A stretch of DNA of 64,000 nt from Sinorhizobium garamanticum (GCF_029892065.1 NZ_CP120373.1:1054001-1118000); one strand, 5' to 3'; shown: positions 38,848 through 48,265, counted from the first letter of the stretch. Program-made: numbers and translations. Notes: a model not told the origin generated them from the sequence alone.

Positions 38848-39057
38848 TCAGTAATGCGGCGGGCGGGACACCGGTATCGCATCGCGCGTCTGCTCCTCGA
38901 GGCTCAGGAAGCGCTCCGTCAAGCGGTCGAGCTTCACCCGGGTTTGTTCGAGCACCTTCCACTGCTCTGCGAGCTGGTCCGAAAGCTCCTCGATGGTCTT
39001 CGCCTGGTGCGCCAGCATTTCCTCGAGACGAGTGATCCGGTCGTCTGCGTCGCTCAT
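38848..39057 (-). CDS. slyX: SlyX family protein
   Basis: 69 residues, predicted almost entirely as coiled coil: RITRLEEMLAHQAKTIEELS, then DQLAEQWKVLEQTRVKLDRL, with the typical SlyX C-terminus PVSRPPHY. Function is unknown; it is widespread in proteobacteria. AGGAG is appropriately placed upstream. It is flanked on both sides by mosaic repeats. Confidence 0.93.
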   Translation of the reverse strand: MSDADDRITRLEEMLAHQAKTIEELSDQLAEQWKVLEQTRVKLDRLTERFLSLEEQTRDAIPVSRPPHY

Positions 39058-39102
39058 GTGATCGCTCCTGCGTCTGGCGTTTGGTTGGTCGGCAAGTCGT
39101 CC

Positions 39103-39195
39103 TACTGCATGATTCCTTAAATCGGAACAGAATCATGCAGCAACTCGAAGTGCTATAGCGACCTTTGCGCGTCGGATTGGACGCGCGGCGCTGTG
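39103..39195 (-). repeat. Mosaic repeat between slyX and the EI24 gene
   Basis: ACTGCATGATTCCTTAAATC, GCAGCAACTCGAAGTGCTAT and the hairpin GCGCGTCG/GGACGCGCGGCGCTGT. Confidence 0.9.
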
Positions 39196-39208
39196 GACGA
39201 TCGCGCTG

Positions 39209-39940
39209 TCAAGCGGTCGTCATTTGAGCCGCCGAAAAGCCGGGATCGCGCGCCGAAAGCATCTTGTGGAGGTGCACCATCATGGCGGCGGCAAAGAGCG
39301 GGGTCAGCAGGTTGAGCAGCGGCACAGCCAGGAAGCCCGCCAGCACGAGCCCCGCGAGAAACACGGTCGAGCGGTGTTTGACACGAAAGAGCCGCGCCTC
39401 GGCGGTCGGACGATAACGCATGGCGGCGAACTCGAAATATTCCCGCCCGAGCAGATAGCCGTTGACGAGGAAGAAGGCGATAAGATTGACCCCCGGCACG
39501 AGCAGCAGCAGGAGTGCAATGATGTTGCCGAGGATGACGACGCCGAGGAATTTCGCCGATCCGGTCATTGCCGCCACGAGTGGCAGCGGCTTGCCCAGCG
39601 CGCTATCGGGATAGTCGCGCGTCTCGATCACCTCGGCAACGTCATCAAGGAAGAAGCCGGCGATGAGCGCGGTGACCGGCGCGAGCAGAAGGGCGAGCGC
39701 CAGGGCCAGGCCTAGGCTCGCGAAGAGGCCGACGATGAATGTGAGCCAGCCGGCCCATTCGGGCGTGCCCGGCATCAGCGTGTCGAACCATGGCAGCGCA
39801 AGCCAGACGAACAGCTCGCGCACCGCGAACCAGAGCGCGACGAGCGCAAGCAGCGTCAGTCCGATGACCTTCCAGAAGACCGAGCGGGTCTCCGGCGCGA
39901 AGAGATTGGCGAAGGCAAGCCGCGCCGCATCGAGAATCAT
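39209..39940 (-). CDS. EI24 domain (CysZ-like) membrane protein
   Basis: 243 residues with about five membrane segments. It has the EI24/CysZ fold signatures LLVPGVNLIAFFLVNGYLLG and YLLGREYFEFAAMRY near the middle. CysZ imports sulfate in enterobacteria; alphaproteobacterial relatives are usually annotated sulfate-transporter family without proof. It is divergent from the amidase operon. Confidence 0.85.
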   Translation of the reverse strand: MILDAARLAFANLFAPETRSVFWKVIGLTLLALVALWFAVRELFVWLALPWFDTLMPGTPEWAGWLTFIVGLFASLGLALALALLLAPVTALIAGFFLDDVAEVIETRDYPDSALGKPLPLVAAMTGSAKFLGVVILGNIIALLLLLVPGVNLIAFFLVNGYLLGREYFEFAAMRYRPTAEARLFRVKHRSTVFLAGLVLAGFLAVPLLNLLTPLFAAAMMVHLHKMLSARDPGFSAAQMTTA

Positions 39941-40202
39941 GACCGCTCTCCGTCAACAGCAAGGTGGTTCAAGCGGCATGTAGGCAGGTCCACTGGAAAC
40001 AACAAGACAGGCAGCAGTTTCAGCGGCCGATCTTCGGCTGCATAGCAAGCCGCTCCGCATCGTGCCGCCTCGCCGCCGGCAAAATCGCGCAGGTCATTGC
40101 CCGCAACTGCTGGCAAACGAGACGGAGGACGATATGCTATGCCTAAAATCGATGCAGGCTGCGTCGCGTCGGCAATGCCGCGCGGCGAGCCAGGGAGACG
40201 AA

Positions 40203-41564
40203 ATGACCAATCAGAAAACGCTCGCGAGCCTCGCCGTTCTCGTGCAATCGGGTAAACTCGATCCGGTCACGCTCGCAGAAGAAACGCTGACGCGGATCGA
40301 AAGCCATCCGGACCAGTCGATCTTCGTCGGCCTGACGCGCGAACGTGCAGTCAAGGAAGCCCAAGCTGCATTAAGCCGCATCAAGGCCGGGCGCTCGCTC
40401 GGCCTGCTCGACGGGCTGCCCGTCGCCTGGAAGGATCTTTTCGACCTTGCCGGCAGCGTGACGACGGCGGGGTCCGTCGTCTTCAAGGACAATCCACCTG
40501 CCGTGGCAGACGCGCCCGTCGTAGGCGCGCTCGCCGCCGCCGGCATGATCAGCGTCGGCCGCACGAACATGAGCGAATTCGCCTTTTCCGGTCTCGGCAT
40601 CAATCCGCACTATGGAACGCCGCGCAATCCGGCATCGCCGGATGTGCATCGGATCCCCGGCGGCTCCTCCTCCGGTTCGGCCGCGGCTGTCGCGGCCGGC
40701 CTTGTACCGCTCGCGATCGGCTCGGACACGGGCGGCTCGGTGCGCATCCCGGCGGCGATGACGGGCATCGTCGGCTACAAGGCGACGCGCGGGCGCTATG
40801 CGATGAAAGGCGTGTTTCCGCTCGCCGAGAGCCTCGATTCGCTCGGCCCACTCTGCCATACGGTGCAAGACGCCGTGTGGGCGGATGCCGCGATGCACAG
40901 CCTGACGGCGCCGGTGATCCGCCGTGCCGGGCTTGCCGATCTGTCGCTTGTCATTCCGGAAACGATCGTCTTCGACGAGGCCGAACCGGAGGTTGTCGCG
41001 GCCTTCGAGGCGGCGATCAAGAGGCTGCAGGCGGCGGGCGTGAGGGTGAGGCGCGCGCCCTTCCCGAGCTTTGCCGCTGTGTTCGATCTGATGGCGCGCC
41101 ATGGCGCACTGGTGACGGCGGAAGCCTATGCCCTCCACCGCGAGCGCCTTGCCGGTCCCGAAGCGGCGAAGATCGATCCGCGCGTCGTCACCCGCACCCG
41201 GCTCGGGGAGAAGATCACCCTCAGTGATTACATCGCCCTTCTCGATGCACGCGATCAATTGATCCATGAAACGGTGGAAAGCCTTGGGCCTGGCGAGCTG
41301 ATCGCGCATCCGACATTGCCGCATGTCGCTCCGCCGATCGCACCGCTTCTTGCCGATGACGATCTTTTCTTCAAGGTCAACGCGAAGACGCTGCGCAACA
41401 CCTTGATCGGCAATTTCCTCGATTTCTGCGGCGTTTCCATCCCGTGCGGCACTGGCGCCGCCGGCATGCCTGTCGGCTTCCTCCTGTCCGCGCCACACCA
41501 TCAGGACGACCGGCTGCTGAGCGCGGCCCTTGCTGCCGAGGCGACCATACGGGGTGAGGCATGA
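40203..41564 (+). CDS. Amidase signature family enzyme
   Basis: 453 residues from MTNQKTLASLAVLV. The Ser-cisSer-Lys triad is present: Lys in PVAWKDLFDLAGS, cis-Ser in RIPGGSSSGSAAAVA, nucleophile Ser in GSDTGGSVRIPAAMTG. The enzyme hydrolyses an amide; the substrate is unknown. Its stop overlaps the ROK kinase start by four bases, and that kinase overlaps cutC, giving a tightly coupled three-gene operon. The upstream ATG at 40062 adds an implausible Arg/Cys-rich head. Confidence 0.92.
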   Translation: MTNQKTLASLAVLVQSGKLDPVTLAEETLTRIESHPDQSIFVGLTRERAVKEAQAALSRIKAGRSLGLLDGLPVAWKDLFDLAGSVTTAGSVVFKDNPPAVADAPVVGALAAAGMISVGRTNMSEFAFSGLGINPHYGTPRNPASPDVHRIPGGSSSGSAAAVAAGLVPLAIGSDTGGSVRIPAAMTGIVGYKATRGRYAMKGVFPLAESLDSLGPLCHTVQDAVWADAAMHSLTAPVIRRAGLADLSLVIPETIVFDEAEPEVVAAFEAAIKRLQAAGVRVRRAPFPSFAAVFDLMARHGALVTAEAYALHRERLAGPEAAKIDPRVVTRTRLGEKITLSDYIALLDARDQLIHETVESLGPGELIAHPTLPHVAPPIAPLLADDDLFFKVNAKTLRNTLIGNFLDFCGVSIPCGTGAAGMPVGFLLSAPHHQDDRLLSAALAAEATIRGEA

Positions 41565-42472
41565 TCATCTGCTTCGACATTGGCGGGTCCGCGATCAAGG
41601 GCGCGATCACCCATTCGCCGGAGCGGATATTTCCTCTGCCGCGGCGGACCACGCCGCTAAACGACTTTCGCCGCTTCGTCGCAACGCTCGAGTCCGTACT
41701 CGACGAGGCGGGCGGCCTGCCGCAAAGGGTGGCGATCTCGGTCACCGGCGTCATCGATCCGCAAACCCGCCGGATCAAATGCGCCAATATTCCCTGTATC
41801 GACGGCCGGGAGCTTGCCGCCGAGCTCGAGGCCGCGTTGCACCTGCCCGTGGTGATCGCCAATGACGCCGATTGCTTTGCGCTTGCCGAAGCGGGCATCG
41901 GCGCGGGGCGCGGCCACCGGATCGTCTTCGGCGCGATCCTTGGCACCGGGGTCGGCGGCGGTCTGGTGGTCGACGGCAAGCTGATCAACGCCGATGGCGG
42001 CTTTGCCGGCGAATGGGGGCATGCGCCCGCCGTCGCCTCGGAGGCGGGACATCCGCCCGTTTCCATACCGATCTTCGACTGCGGTTGCGGGCAACGCGGA
42101 TGCGTCGACACCGTCGGCGGCGCGCGCGGGCTCGAAAGGCTGCACACGACGGTGCACGGTAAGTCCCTCTCCAGCCAGGAGATCATCGAGGCCTGGCAGA
42201 ACGGCGACGAAGAGGCGACGCGAACCATCGACATTTTTGTCGATCTCATCAGTTCGCCCCTGGCGCTCGTCATCAACATAACCGGTGCGACGATCGTGCC
42301 GGTCGGCGGCGGCCTCTCCAACTCGGAAGCCCTGCTCGCCGAAATCGACGGCGCCGTGCGCAGCCGCATCCTCCGGCAGTTCGAGCGGCCGCTGGTCGTG
42401 CGCGGGGAATGCCGGCTGGAGCCGGGCCTGATCGGCGCTGCCCTGCTCGGCTTTGGAGGAAGGGGCGCATGA
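41561..42472 (+). CDS. ROK family sugar kinase-like protein
   Basis: 303 residues. ATP-binding N-terminus MIICFDIGGSAIKGAI and NDADCFALAEAGIGAGRGH, then the ROK zinc motif CGCGQRGCVDTVGGARG. It has no helix-turn-helix, so it is a kinase rather than a regulator; GlcNAc or another hexose derivative is the likely substrate. The amino-sugar cluster starts 1.9 kb downstream, which makes an N-acetylhexosamine substrate plausible. ATGA overlaps at both ends. Confidence 0.88.
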   Translation: MIICFDIGGSAIKGAITHSPERIFPLPRRTTPLNDFRRFVATLESVLDEAGGLPQRVAISVTGVIDPQTRRIKCANIPCIDGRELAAELEAALHLPVVIANDADCFALAEAGIGAGRGHRIVFGAILGTGVGGGLVVDGKLINADGGFAGEWGHAPAVASEAGHPPVSIPIFDCGCGQRGCVDTVGGARGLERLHTTVHGKSLSSQEIIEAWQNGDEEATRTIDIFVDLISSPLALVINITGATIVPVGGGLSNSEALLAEIDGAVRSRILRQFERPLVVRGECRLEPGLIGAALLGFGGRGA

Positions 42473-43206
42473 GCGGTATCCTGCTCGAAGTCTGCGTCGA
42501 CGACCCGGATGGCTTGATGGCGGCAATCGAGGGCGGCGCCGACCGTATCGAACTCTGCTCGGCCCTTGCCGTCGGCGGCTTGACACCAAGCCGCGGGTTG
42601 ATGGCGCTCGCCGGCCCGCCGCCGGTGCCGGTCTACGCGATGATCCGCCCCCGACCCGGCGATTTCGTCTACGGCCCGGCCGATCTCGATGCCATGCGCC
42701 GGGACATCGATGCGGCCCGCGACGCCGGCCTTGCCGGCGTCGTCCTCGGCGCATCGCTATCGGATGGCCGACTCGATGCGCAGATGCTCCGCAAGCTTAC
42801 CGGCCACGCGGCAGGACTGGGACTGACACTTCATCGAGCTTTCGATCTCGTTCCGGATTTCGCCGAGGCTATGGTAATCGCAGAAGATCTGGGATTTGAA
42901 AGGATTCTGACCGCAGGCGGCGCCCGAAGCGCACTGGAGGCGGTCGAAACCCTGGCGCGCCTCATCGAAATGGCGCCGGGCAGGATCTCCATTATGCCCG
43001 GCTCCGGCATTACCGTCGACACGATCGATGTGCTGCTGCCCCGGTTCGCGATCAAGGAGGTCCATTCCTCCTGCTCCGTTCGTGAGCCGGCTCAAGATCC
43101 GCGGCTGATGGCAATGGGCTTCGTCTCGGGAGACCGGCGCAGGACGGATGCGGCGACGGTCAGGGCACTGAAGGCGCGGCTGAACGCGCTTTCGGCAAGG
43201 CCCTAA
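42469..43206 (+). CDS. cutC: CutC family protein
   Basis: 245 residues. TIM-barrel CutC: LLEVCVDDPDGLMAAIEGGA, DRIELCSALAVGGLTPSRG, YAMIRPRPGDFVY, LHRAFDLV and ILTAGGARSALE. Once linked to copper homeostasis, its real role is uncertain; it often accompanies sugar genes, as here with a ROK kinase. The start overlaps the ROK stop (ATGA). Confidence 0.93.
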   Translation: MSGILLEVCVDDPDGLMAAIEGGADRIELCSALAVGGLTPSRGLMALAGPPPVPVYAMIRPRPGDFVYGPADLDAMRRDIDAARDAGLAGVVLGASLSDGRLDAQMLRKLTGHAAGLGLTLHRAFDLVPDFAEAMVIAEDLGFERILTAGGARSALEAVETLARLIEMAPGRISIMPGSGITVDTIDVLLPRFAIKEVHSSCSVREPAQDPRLMAMGFVSGDRRRTDAATVRALKARLNALSARP

Positions 43207-43213
43207 GCGGGCG

Positions 43214-43936
43214 CTAGACTTTGTCCCACATGGCGGAAATAAAGGTGCAGGCGCTCTCCAGGTTACCGATCAATGTCTTTGTGTTCTTAGGCGCTCTATG
43301 GATTTCCCTGGATTGTATGTCGAGTGACCAGCACAGGTCTGACACCGGCTGACGATTTCCCGCAAGGTTGGCGCCAACTTGCATCATTACCAATGTGGCC
43401 ACATAACGGCCCATATGCTCACGTTTTGATTTTGCGGTGTCTGTCTCTTCTTCATCTGGTTTGGTTAGACGGAAGAGGGCTGCGCCGATGGATTCCACGC
43501 CTTTTACTGGCTGATGAATCATGACATCGCAGGTCACGATTACAGATACGCCGCTGATTATTAGTGGTGGCTGTTTCGGCGGAGCTACCACGAAGTCGTA
43601 ACCAGCCAACTGGTTCTTCATGCCGTCGAAGGCATAAAGGACGTCGAGCGACTTCGAAGCATCCTCCTTCGTCCAAACCGACAACGAAGCGTCCTGGCTT
43701 TTTTGTTGGAATGCTTCGTAAGCAGACGCAAGCAAAGATTTGGCGTTAACGGGAGAGCACATGGAGGCAGCAATAGAATCTTTAACATCTGAATATCTAA
43801 TCGCTACCGCGGCTTTCTTTTCGCGAGACCTCTTAATTATGCCTAGCCGACCAGTATCTCCAGTAACCATAAACCGAGCTAATTCATTAGCAGTTATGCG
43901 TGGAGTTTGATGATAGATAATATGAGGAACTGCCAT
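43214..43936 (-). CDS. Unknown protein in an AT-richer islet
   Basis: 240 residues, not recognised. It has no signal peptide or membrane helix. Codon use is noticeably AT-richer than that of its neighbours (frequent TTA, ATA, AGA), suggesting transfer. The C-terminal part, VSDLCWSLDIQSREIHRAP followed by a helix ending FISAMWDKV, resembles a pattern seen in unannotated rhizobial and phage-associated proteins, but no function can be given. Its ATG shares two bases with the ATG of the opposite gene, so one start may be wrong; Met codons further in (at RFMVTGDTG) are alternatives. Confidence 0.65.
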   Translation of the reverse strand: MAVPHIIYHQTPRITANELARFMVTGDTGRLGIIKRSREKKAAVAIRYSDVKDSIAASMCSPVNAKSLLASAYEAFQQKSQDASLSVWTKEDASKSLDVLYAFDGMKNQLAGYDFVVAPPKQPPLIISGVSVIVTCDVMIHQPVKGVESIGAALFRLTKPDEEETDTAKSKREHMGRYVATLVMMQVGANLAGNRQPVSDLCWSLDIQSREIHRAPKNTKTLIGNLESACTFISAMWDKV

Positions 43937-44204
43937 GGACGACGACTTCTTCGTTTCGACTCAGATAGATGAACATCGTAGCATTTGTATTTCATCTATC
44001 TCAAAGACGACCTTTGAAGAAGCGGCGTCTGAATATTTCCCCAATGACCGTGGTTATTTCATATGCGAGCACGATGACAGGCTACCGGCGAGCGGTATCT
44101 CCGTTCTTGCCAAAGTCGCCTCTCTCGAGGCCGCATACCGGCTTGTTGACCTCTGGGGGTCGCTTAAGCTGAACGCTGGCAACGGCCTTCCCACGCCCAG
44201 CTAA
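43935..44204 (+). CDS. Unknown 89-residue protein, divergent partner
   Basis: Starts MDDDFFVSTQIDEHRSICIS; acidic, soluble, with one predicted alpha/beta domain and no recognised family. A good ribosome binding site (AGGAA at 43925-43929, five bases before the ATG) supports this start. The site lies inside the opposite gene's first codons. The two genes probably came in together. Confidence 0.6.
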   Translation: MDDDFFVSTQIDEHRSICISSISKTTFEEAASEYFPNDRGYFICEHDDRLPASGISVLAKVASLEAAYRLVDLWGSLKLNAGNGLPTPS

Positions 44205-44359
44205 CCGAGAAGCGAGCCGTTGAGGCACAAACGCTACACCTGTTTAAATCGCGGCGCGTGCCAGAGGCAGAAAAGCCACGGCTGGCAAAAGGATAGCGGC
44301 GAAGCTGTTCCAATTAGAGACTTCGGCGGTGTCACCATGTCAGCACCCCGCGCGGTAGC

Positions 44360-45520
44360 TCAAGCGGAGAAAACCGCCTCCCCGGCAATCCAGGTGGAGC
44401 TCATGCCAAGCTCCGGCGTCAGCAGCACGAAATCGGCGTCCGTCCCGGGCAGCAACCGCCCCTTATGGGAGGCGATGCCCATGACATCGGCCGGATAGGC
44501 CGAGGCCATGCGGATCGCCTCCTCGATCGGCTGGCCGAGCTTCTCGTGCACGAAGCGGACCGAGGACAGCATGTCGATGTCTGCTCCGGCGAGCGTCCCG
44601 TCGGCAAGCGTCAGGCGGCCGCCCTGACGCAGAATTTCGCGGCCGTTGAGGTGAAAGCTGGTCATCTCGGTACCGATCGGCGACATCGCGTCGGTCACCA
44701 GGAAAATCTGTCCCGGACCCTTCTTGCCCCTAAGCGCGATGCCCATCGACGCCGGATCGACATGGAAGCCATCGGCGATCAAACCGGCATGCAGCGTGCC
44801 CGTCGCAAGCGCCGCGCCGACGACGCCGGGTTCGCGGTGGCCGAGACCACTCATCGCGTTGAAGAGATGGGTGACCGTTCGAGCGCCGGCCCTGGCGTAG
44901 CTGCAAGCCGTGTCATAGCCGACATCGGTATGCCCCAGGCTGACGACGACGCCGGCGTCACAAAGCGCGCGCACCTGCCGTCGCGTGGCATTTTCCGGAG
45001 CGACCGTCACCATCAGACAGCCCAGTGCCCGAGCACAACCAAGCATCTCCGCCAGGTCGGCATCGTCCATCGGGCGAATGAGCGACGGGTCATGGGCTCC
45101 CTTGCGCGCGATCGACAGATGCGGCCCCTCGAGATGCAGGCCGAGGAAGCCGGCGACGGCGGCCTTCTTCGCCTCGAGGCCGGCCTGGATGGCTGCGGTC
45201 CGCACCTCGCGGGTATCCGTGATGAGGGTCGGCAGGAGCGCCGTGGTGCCGAACTTCGCATGGGCGGCGCAAATCTGCCGAATGCCGTCGAGCGTCGGCT
45301 GCTCGTTGAGCAGTGCACCGCCGCCGCCATTGACCTGCAGGTCGATGAAACCCGGAACGAGAAGCAGGCCATGCGCGTCGATGGCGTCGGCATCGGCCGG
45401 CGCGGCGGGCGCCGAAACGATTGCCTTGACCCGGCCCGCCTCTACAATCAGGACCGCGCCGTCATGCCAGTCGATGCCGTCGAAGATCCGCGCGCCGGTG
45501 ATTTTCTTCTTCGCAGTCAT
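44360..45520 (-). CDS. nagA: N-acetylglucosamine-6-phosphate deacetylase
   Basis: 386 residues from MTAKKKITGARIFDG. It converts GlcNAc-6-P to GlcN-6-P and acetate. Metal and substrate motifs: GFIDLQVNGGGG, HLEGPHLS, SLGHTDVGYDTACSYARAGA, VTHLFNAMSGLGHREPG and the catalytic Asp in LVTDAMSPIG. Its start overlaps the SIS gene stop by four bases. It is the last gene of the kinase-gntR-SIS-nagA unit. Confidence 0.96.
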   Translation of the reverse strand: MTAKKKITGARIFDGIDWHDGAVLIVEAGRVKAIVSAPAAPADADAIDAHGLLLVPGFIDLQVNGGGGALLNEQPTLDGIRQICAAHAKFGTTALLPTLITDTREVRTAAIQAGLEAKKAAVAGFLGLHLEGPHLSIARKGAHDPSLIRPMDDADLAEMLGCARALGCLMVTVAPENATRRQVRALCDAGVVVSLGHTDVGYDTACSYARAGARTVTHLFNAMSGLGHREPGVVGAALATGTLHAGLIADGFHVDPASMGIALRGKKGPGQIFLVTDAMSPIGTEMTSFHLNGREILRQGGRLTLADGTLAGADIDMLSSVRFVHEKLGQPIEEAIRMASAYPADVMGIASHKGRLLPGTDADFVLLTPELGMSSTWIAGEAVFSA

Positions 45521-46542
45521 CGTGTCTCCGTTACCTTCCTGAGGCTTGCCGGTGCATCCGGATTGAGGCCGCGCGAGCGCGACCAGGCTTCGACGAAACC
45601 GTAGAACGGCAGGATCAACGTCAGTGCATCGGTGATCGGATGTCCCGTTTCGACGAAGGGCAGGCGTTTCGCCTTCTGAGCCCGAGCCGAAGTGACATGC
45701 ACGACCGCGCCCTTGTTGCTCATGCCATCGGCGCTTTCGGCCACCGAGGCCTCGGCCGCGTCGCGGGCGGCAAGCGCCAGCACCGGAAATTTTGCGCCGA
45801 CCAGCGCGACCGGACCGTGCAGCACTTCCGCCGAGGAATAGGCTTCGGCATGCATGCCGGACGTTTCCTTGAACTTCAGCGCCGCTTCGCTGGCGATCGC
45901 CAGCGCCGGGCCGCGGCCGAGCACGTAAAGCGATTCGGCCACGCCAAGATCGGCGGCGAAATCCTGCCAATCGAGCTTCACAGCCTTGGCGAACTGGTTC
46001 GGCAGATCGGCGACTGCACGCTTGAGCGCCGCATCTCCCGTCCATTCGCCGAGTACCGCGAGGCCCGCGACAATCGAGTTAACATAGGACTTTGTCGCGG
46101 CGACGGCGAGTTCTGGGCCGGCAAGAATATCGAGCGGATGGGTGCAAGCCTCGGCGATCGGCGAGGGCACCGTGTTCGTGAGCGCAATCGACACCGCACC
46201 GGCACGTGTCGCCGATTGCGCCATCGCCACGATGTCCGGGCTCTTGCCGGACTGGGAGATCGCGATCGCCGCCGCACCGCCGAGCTTCAGATTGGCGCCA
46301 TAGATCGAAGCGAGCGACGGTCCGAGCGACGCGACCGGGCGGCCAGCCGTGAGCTCGATCGCATATTTGAGGAACAGCGCCGCATGATCGGAGGAACCGC
46401 GAGCGATCGTCACCAGGAACGCCGGATCCTTGGACTTGAGCGCCGCACCCGCCGCCTTCAGGGCATCGGACGAACCGTCCAGCAACCGCGCAGCGGCTTC
46501 CGGGATCTCATCGATTTCTCGCCGCATGTTGGTTTGCATCAT
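45517..46542 (-). CDS. SIS-domain glucosamine-6-phosphate deaminase-like protein
   Basis: 341 residues from MMQTNMRREIDEIPEAAARL. Two SIS domains related to the isomerase half of GlmS, without the glutaminase half: IARGSSDHAALFLKYAIEL, AISQSGKSPDIVAMA, GRGPALAIASEAALKFKETS and SSAEVLHGPVALV. Such stand-alone proteins (NagB-II/AgaS type) deaminate GlcN-6-P to fructose-6-P, the step needed after NagA. ATG 46542 was chosen over 46563 because AAGGA precedes it; the difference is seven residues. Confidence 0.9.
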   Translation of the reverse strand: MMQTNMRREIDEIPEAAARLLDGSSDALKAAGAALKSKDPAFLVTIARGSSDHAALFLKYAIELTAGRPVASLGPSLASIYGANLKLGGAAAIAISQSGKSPDIVAMAQSATRAGAVSIALTNTVPSPIAEACTHPLDILAGPELAVAATKSYVNSIVAGLAVLGEWTGDAALKRAVADLPNQFAKAVKLDWQDFAADLGVAESLYVLGRGPALAIASEAALKFKETSGMHAEAYSSAEVLHGPVALVGAKFPVLALAARDAAEASVAESADGMSNKGAVVHVTSARAQKAKRLPFVETGHPITDALTLILPFYGFVEAWSRSRGLNPDAPASLRKVTETR

Positions 46543-46580
46543 CCATTCCTTTTTGTTGGCCATTTGCTGGCAAGGGCGGA

Positions 46581-47345
46581 TCAGGACTCCGAAAGCGTCA
46601 GTTCCGCGACAAAATCATAGGCATCGCCCCGATAGAGCGAGCGGGTGAATTCAACGACGCGCCCCGACGCAAGATAGGAGACACGCTCGATGGAAAGGCC
46701 GGCGGCGCCGACGGCAACGCCCAGCATCGACGCGTCAGGATCCTTGATATTGCAGGCCGAAATGCGCTGCACCGCCCGGACAGGCCGGGACCGGGTCTTG
46801 TCGAGGGCGGCATAGAGCGACGAAGTCACCGCCAGCGGATCCGGCAGGAACTCGGTCGAGATGCTGGCGCGCTCGATCGCGAGCGGCATGCCGTCGGCAA
46901 TACGCAGGCGGCCGAGACGCGCCACCAGGGCATCGGCAGGAAGTCCAAGCGTCATCATTTCGTCGGGCGACGGATGGAACAGTCCCCGCTCCAGCCACTC
47001 CGCCCGCGTGTTCAGACCGCGCCGGGCCATGTCCTCGGTAAAGGACGTCAGCCTCGAAAGCGACTGCTCGACGCGCGAGACGGGCCTGACGACGAAGGTA
47101 CCGGAGCCATGGCGGCGCACGAGCAGGCCATCGCGCACAAGGTCATCGACCGCCTTGCGCACGGTCACCCGGCTGATGTTGGCATAGTCCGCGAGATCCC
47201 TCTCCGGCGGCAGCGCATCACCATGATTGAGCTTGCCCGAGAGGATCGCTTCCTCGAGCGACTGCCTGAGTTTCAGATAGAGCGGGCCCGCCCCGCCCGA
47301 CTGCAGGCCTTCCAGCGGCAGGATGGCGGCAAGCTGCTGGGTCAT
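46581..47345 (-). CDS. GntR/HutC-family regulator of the amino-sugar locus
   Basis: 254 residues from MTQQLAAILPLEG. Winged-helix GntR domain (GDALPPERDLADYANISRVT and LLVRRHGSGTFV) and a HutC-type UTRA ligand domain (LTSFTEDMARRGLNTRAEWL). HutC members of this kind (NagR, DasR, NagQ) respond to GlcN-6-P or GlcNAc-6-P. It overlaps the upstream kinase gene by four bases. It is the obvious candidate to bind the paired sites at 48247 and 48379. Confidence 0.94.
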   Translation of the reverse strand: MTQQLAAILPLEGLQSGGAGPLYLKLRQSLEEAILSGKLNHGDALPPERDLADYANISRVTVRKAVDDLVRDGLLVRRHGSGTFVVRPVSRVEQSLSRLTSFTEDMARRGLNTRAEWLERGLFHPSPDEMMTLGLPADALVARLGRLRIADGMPLAIERASISTEFLPDPLAVTSSLYAALDKTRSRPVRAVQRISACNIKDPDASMLGVAVGAAGLSIERVSYLASGRVVEFTRSLYRGDAYDFVAELTLSES

Positions 47346-48226
47346 GCGCCAACCTCCGGCTTGGAACCGAAGCGTTGGGCAGCGAGCGCCACCGCTCCGG
47401 TCAAGGCGTCCGCCTCCGCTTCGACAAAATGCTTCTGGTGGCGCTCGGCGAGCCACGGGCGATAAAGTGGTGCCAGGCCACCAAGCAGACAGAGCCGCTC
47501 GCTTCCTCTCGATACAACCACGTCGAGCGCCTCGTCGACCGTGGTCGCAGCAGCCTTCAGCAAGCGCAATGCCACGGCATCGCCGTTTCCGGCGTGTTCG
47601 AAGACGCGCGGGGCGTAGCGTCCGAATTCACCGGGCTTGGCCAGCCGCGCAAAGTCGACGACATCCCTCGGGTCGTGGTTGAATTCAGCCATGACGGAAT
47701 CGGTTACTGGCGAGCCCTCATGGATACCATCGAAAGCGAGCAGGCTTTCCTGCAGCAGCGCATGGCCGATGCGCGCACCGCTGCCATGGTCGCCGATCGT
47801 GAAGCCCCAGCCGCCGATATAGCTCACGGTCTCGCCGTGGCGCGCGATATAGATGGTGCCCGTTCCGAGAATGGCGACTGCGCCGTCCTTGTCGCCGAGC
47901 GCGCCCTGGAGCGCGATCAGTCCATCGGACTCGATCTCTGCCGCCGCGAAAGGAAGGCGCCGCTTCACGTAATGCACGGCATCGCCGACATTGTGGCCCG
48001 CAACGCCGACGACCGCGCTGGCCGCGGTGATCCCGGCCGGGTCGAGTCCGGCATCTTCAAAGGCGGCTCGCGAGGCATCTGCTATATTCCCGAGTGCCGT
48101 CTCCGGATCGGTCAGGATGTTTGCGGCGCCAGCCTTTCCGCGGCCGAGAATTCGACCGTCCGGCGCGGCCACGGCCGCCCGGCAACTCGTTCCGCCGCCA
48201 TCAATTCCGATCAGATAAGACGTCAT
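47342..48226 (-). CDS. BadF/BadG-type N-acetylhexosamine kinase
   Basis: 294 residues from MTSYLIGIDGGGTSCRAAVA. ASKHA kinase fold with phosphate motifs LIGIDGGGTSCRAAV and AILGTGTIYIARHG, and GWGFTIGDHGSGARIGHALL. BadF-type kinases include GlcNAc kinase and the GlcNAc/MurNAc kinase MurK. First gene of the leftward unit; next to murQ, a MurNAc or GlcNAc substrate is likely. The upstream ATG at 48298 would start inside the operator region and was rejected. Confidence 0.9.
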   Translation of the reverse strand: MTSYLIGIDGGGTSCRAAVAAPDGRILGRGKAGAANILTDPETALGNIADASRAAFEDAGLDPAGITAASAVVGVAGHNVGDAVHYVKRRLPFAAAEIESDGLIALQGALGDKDGAVAILGTGTIYIARHGETVSYIGGWGFTIGDHGSGARIGHALLQESLLAFDGIHEGSPVTDSVMAEFNHDPRDVVDFARLAKPGEFGRYAPRVFEHAGNGDAVALRLLKAAATTVDEALDVVVSRGSERLCLLGGLAPLYRPWLAERHQKHFVEAEADALTGAVALAAQRFGSKPEVGA

Positions 48227-48246
48227 GGGCACCTCCGTCAGGTAAG

Positions 48247-48265
48247 ATACCAAAAAAAGACCAAT
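48247..48265 (-). promoter_or_regulatory. Putative operator of the leftward amino-sugar unit
   Basis: On the minus strand ATTGGTCTTTTTTTGGTAT, 20 bp before the kinase ATG. It differs from the site at 48379 at two positions. It can be read as a direct repeat TTGGTCT-TTTT-TTGGTAT with an 11-bp period. Confidence 0.65.
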
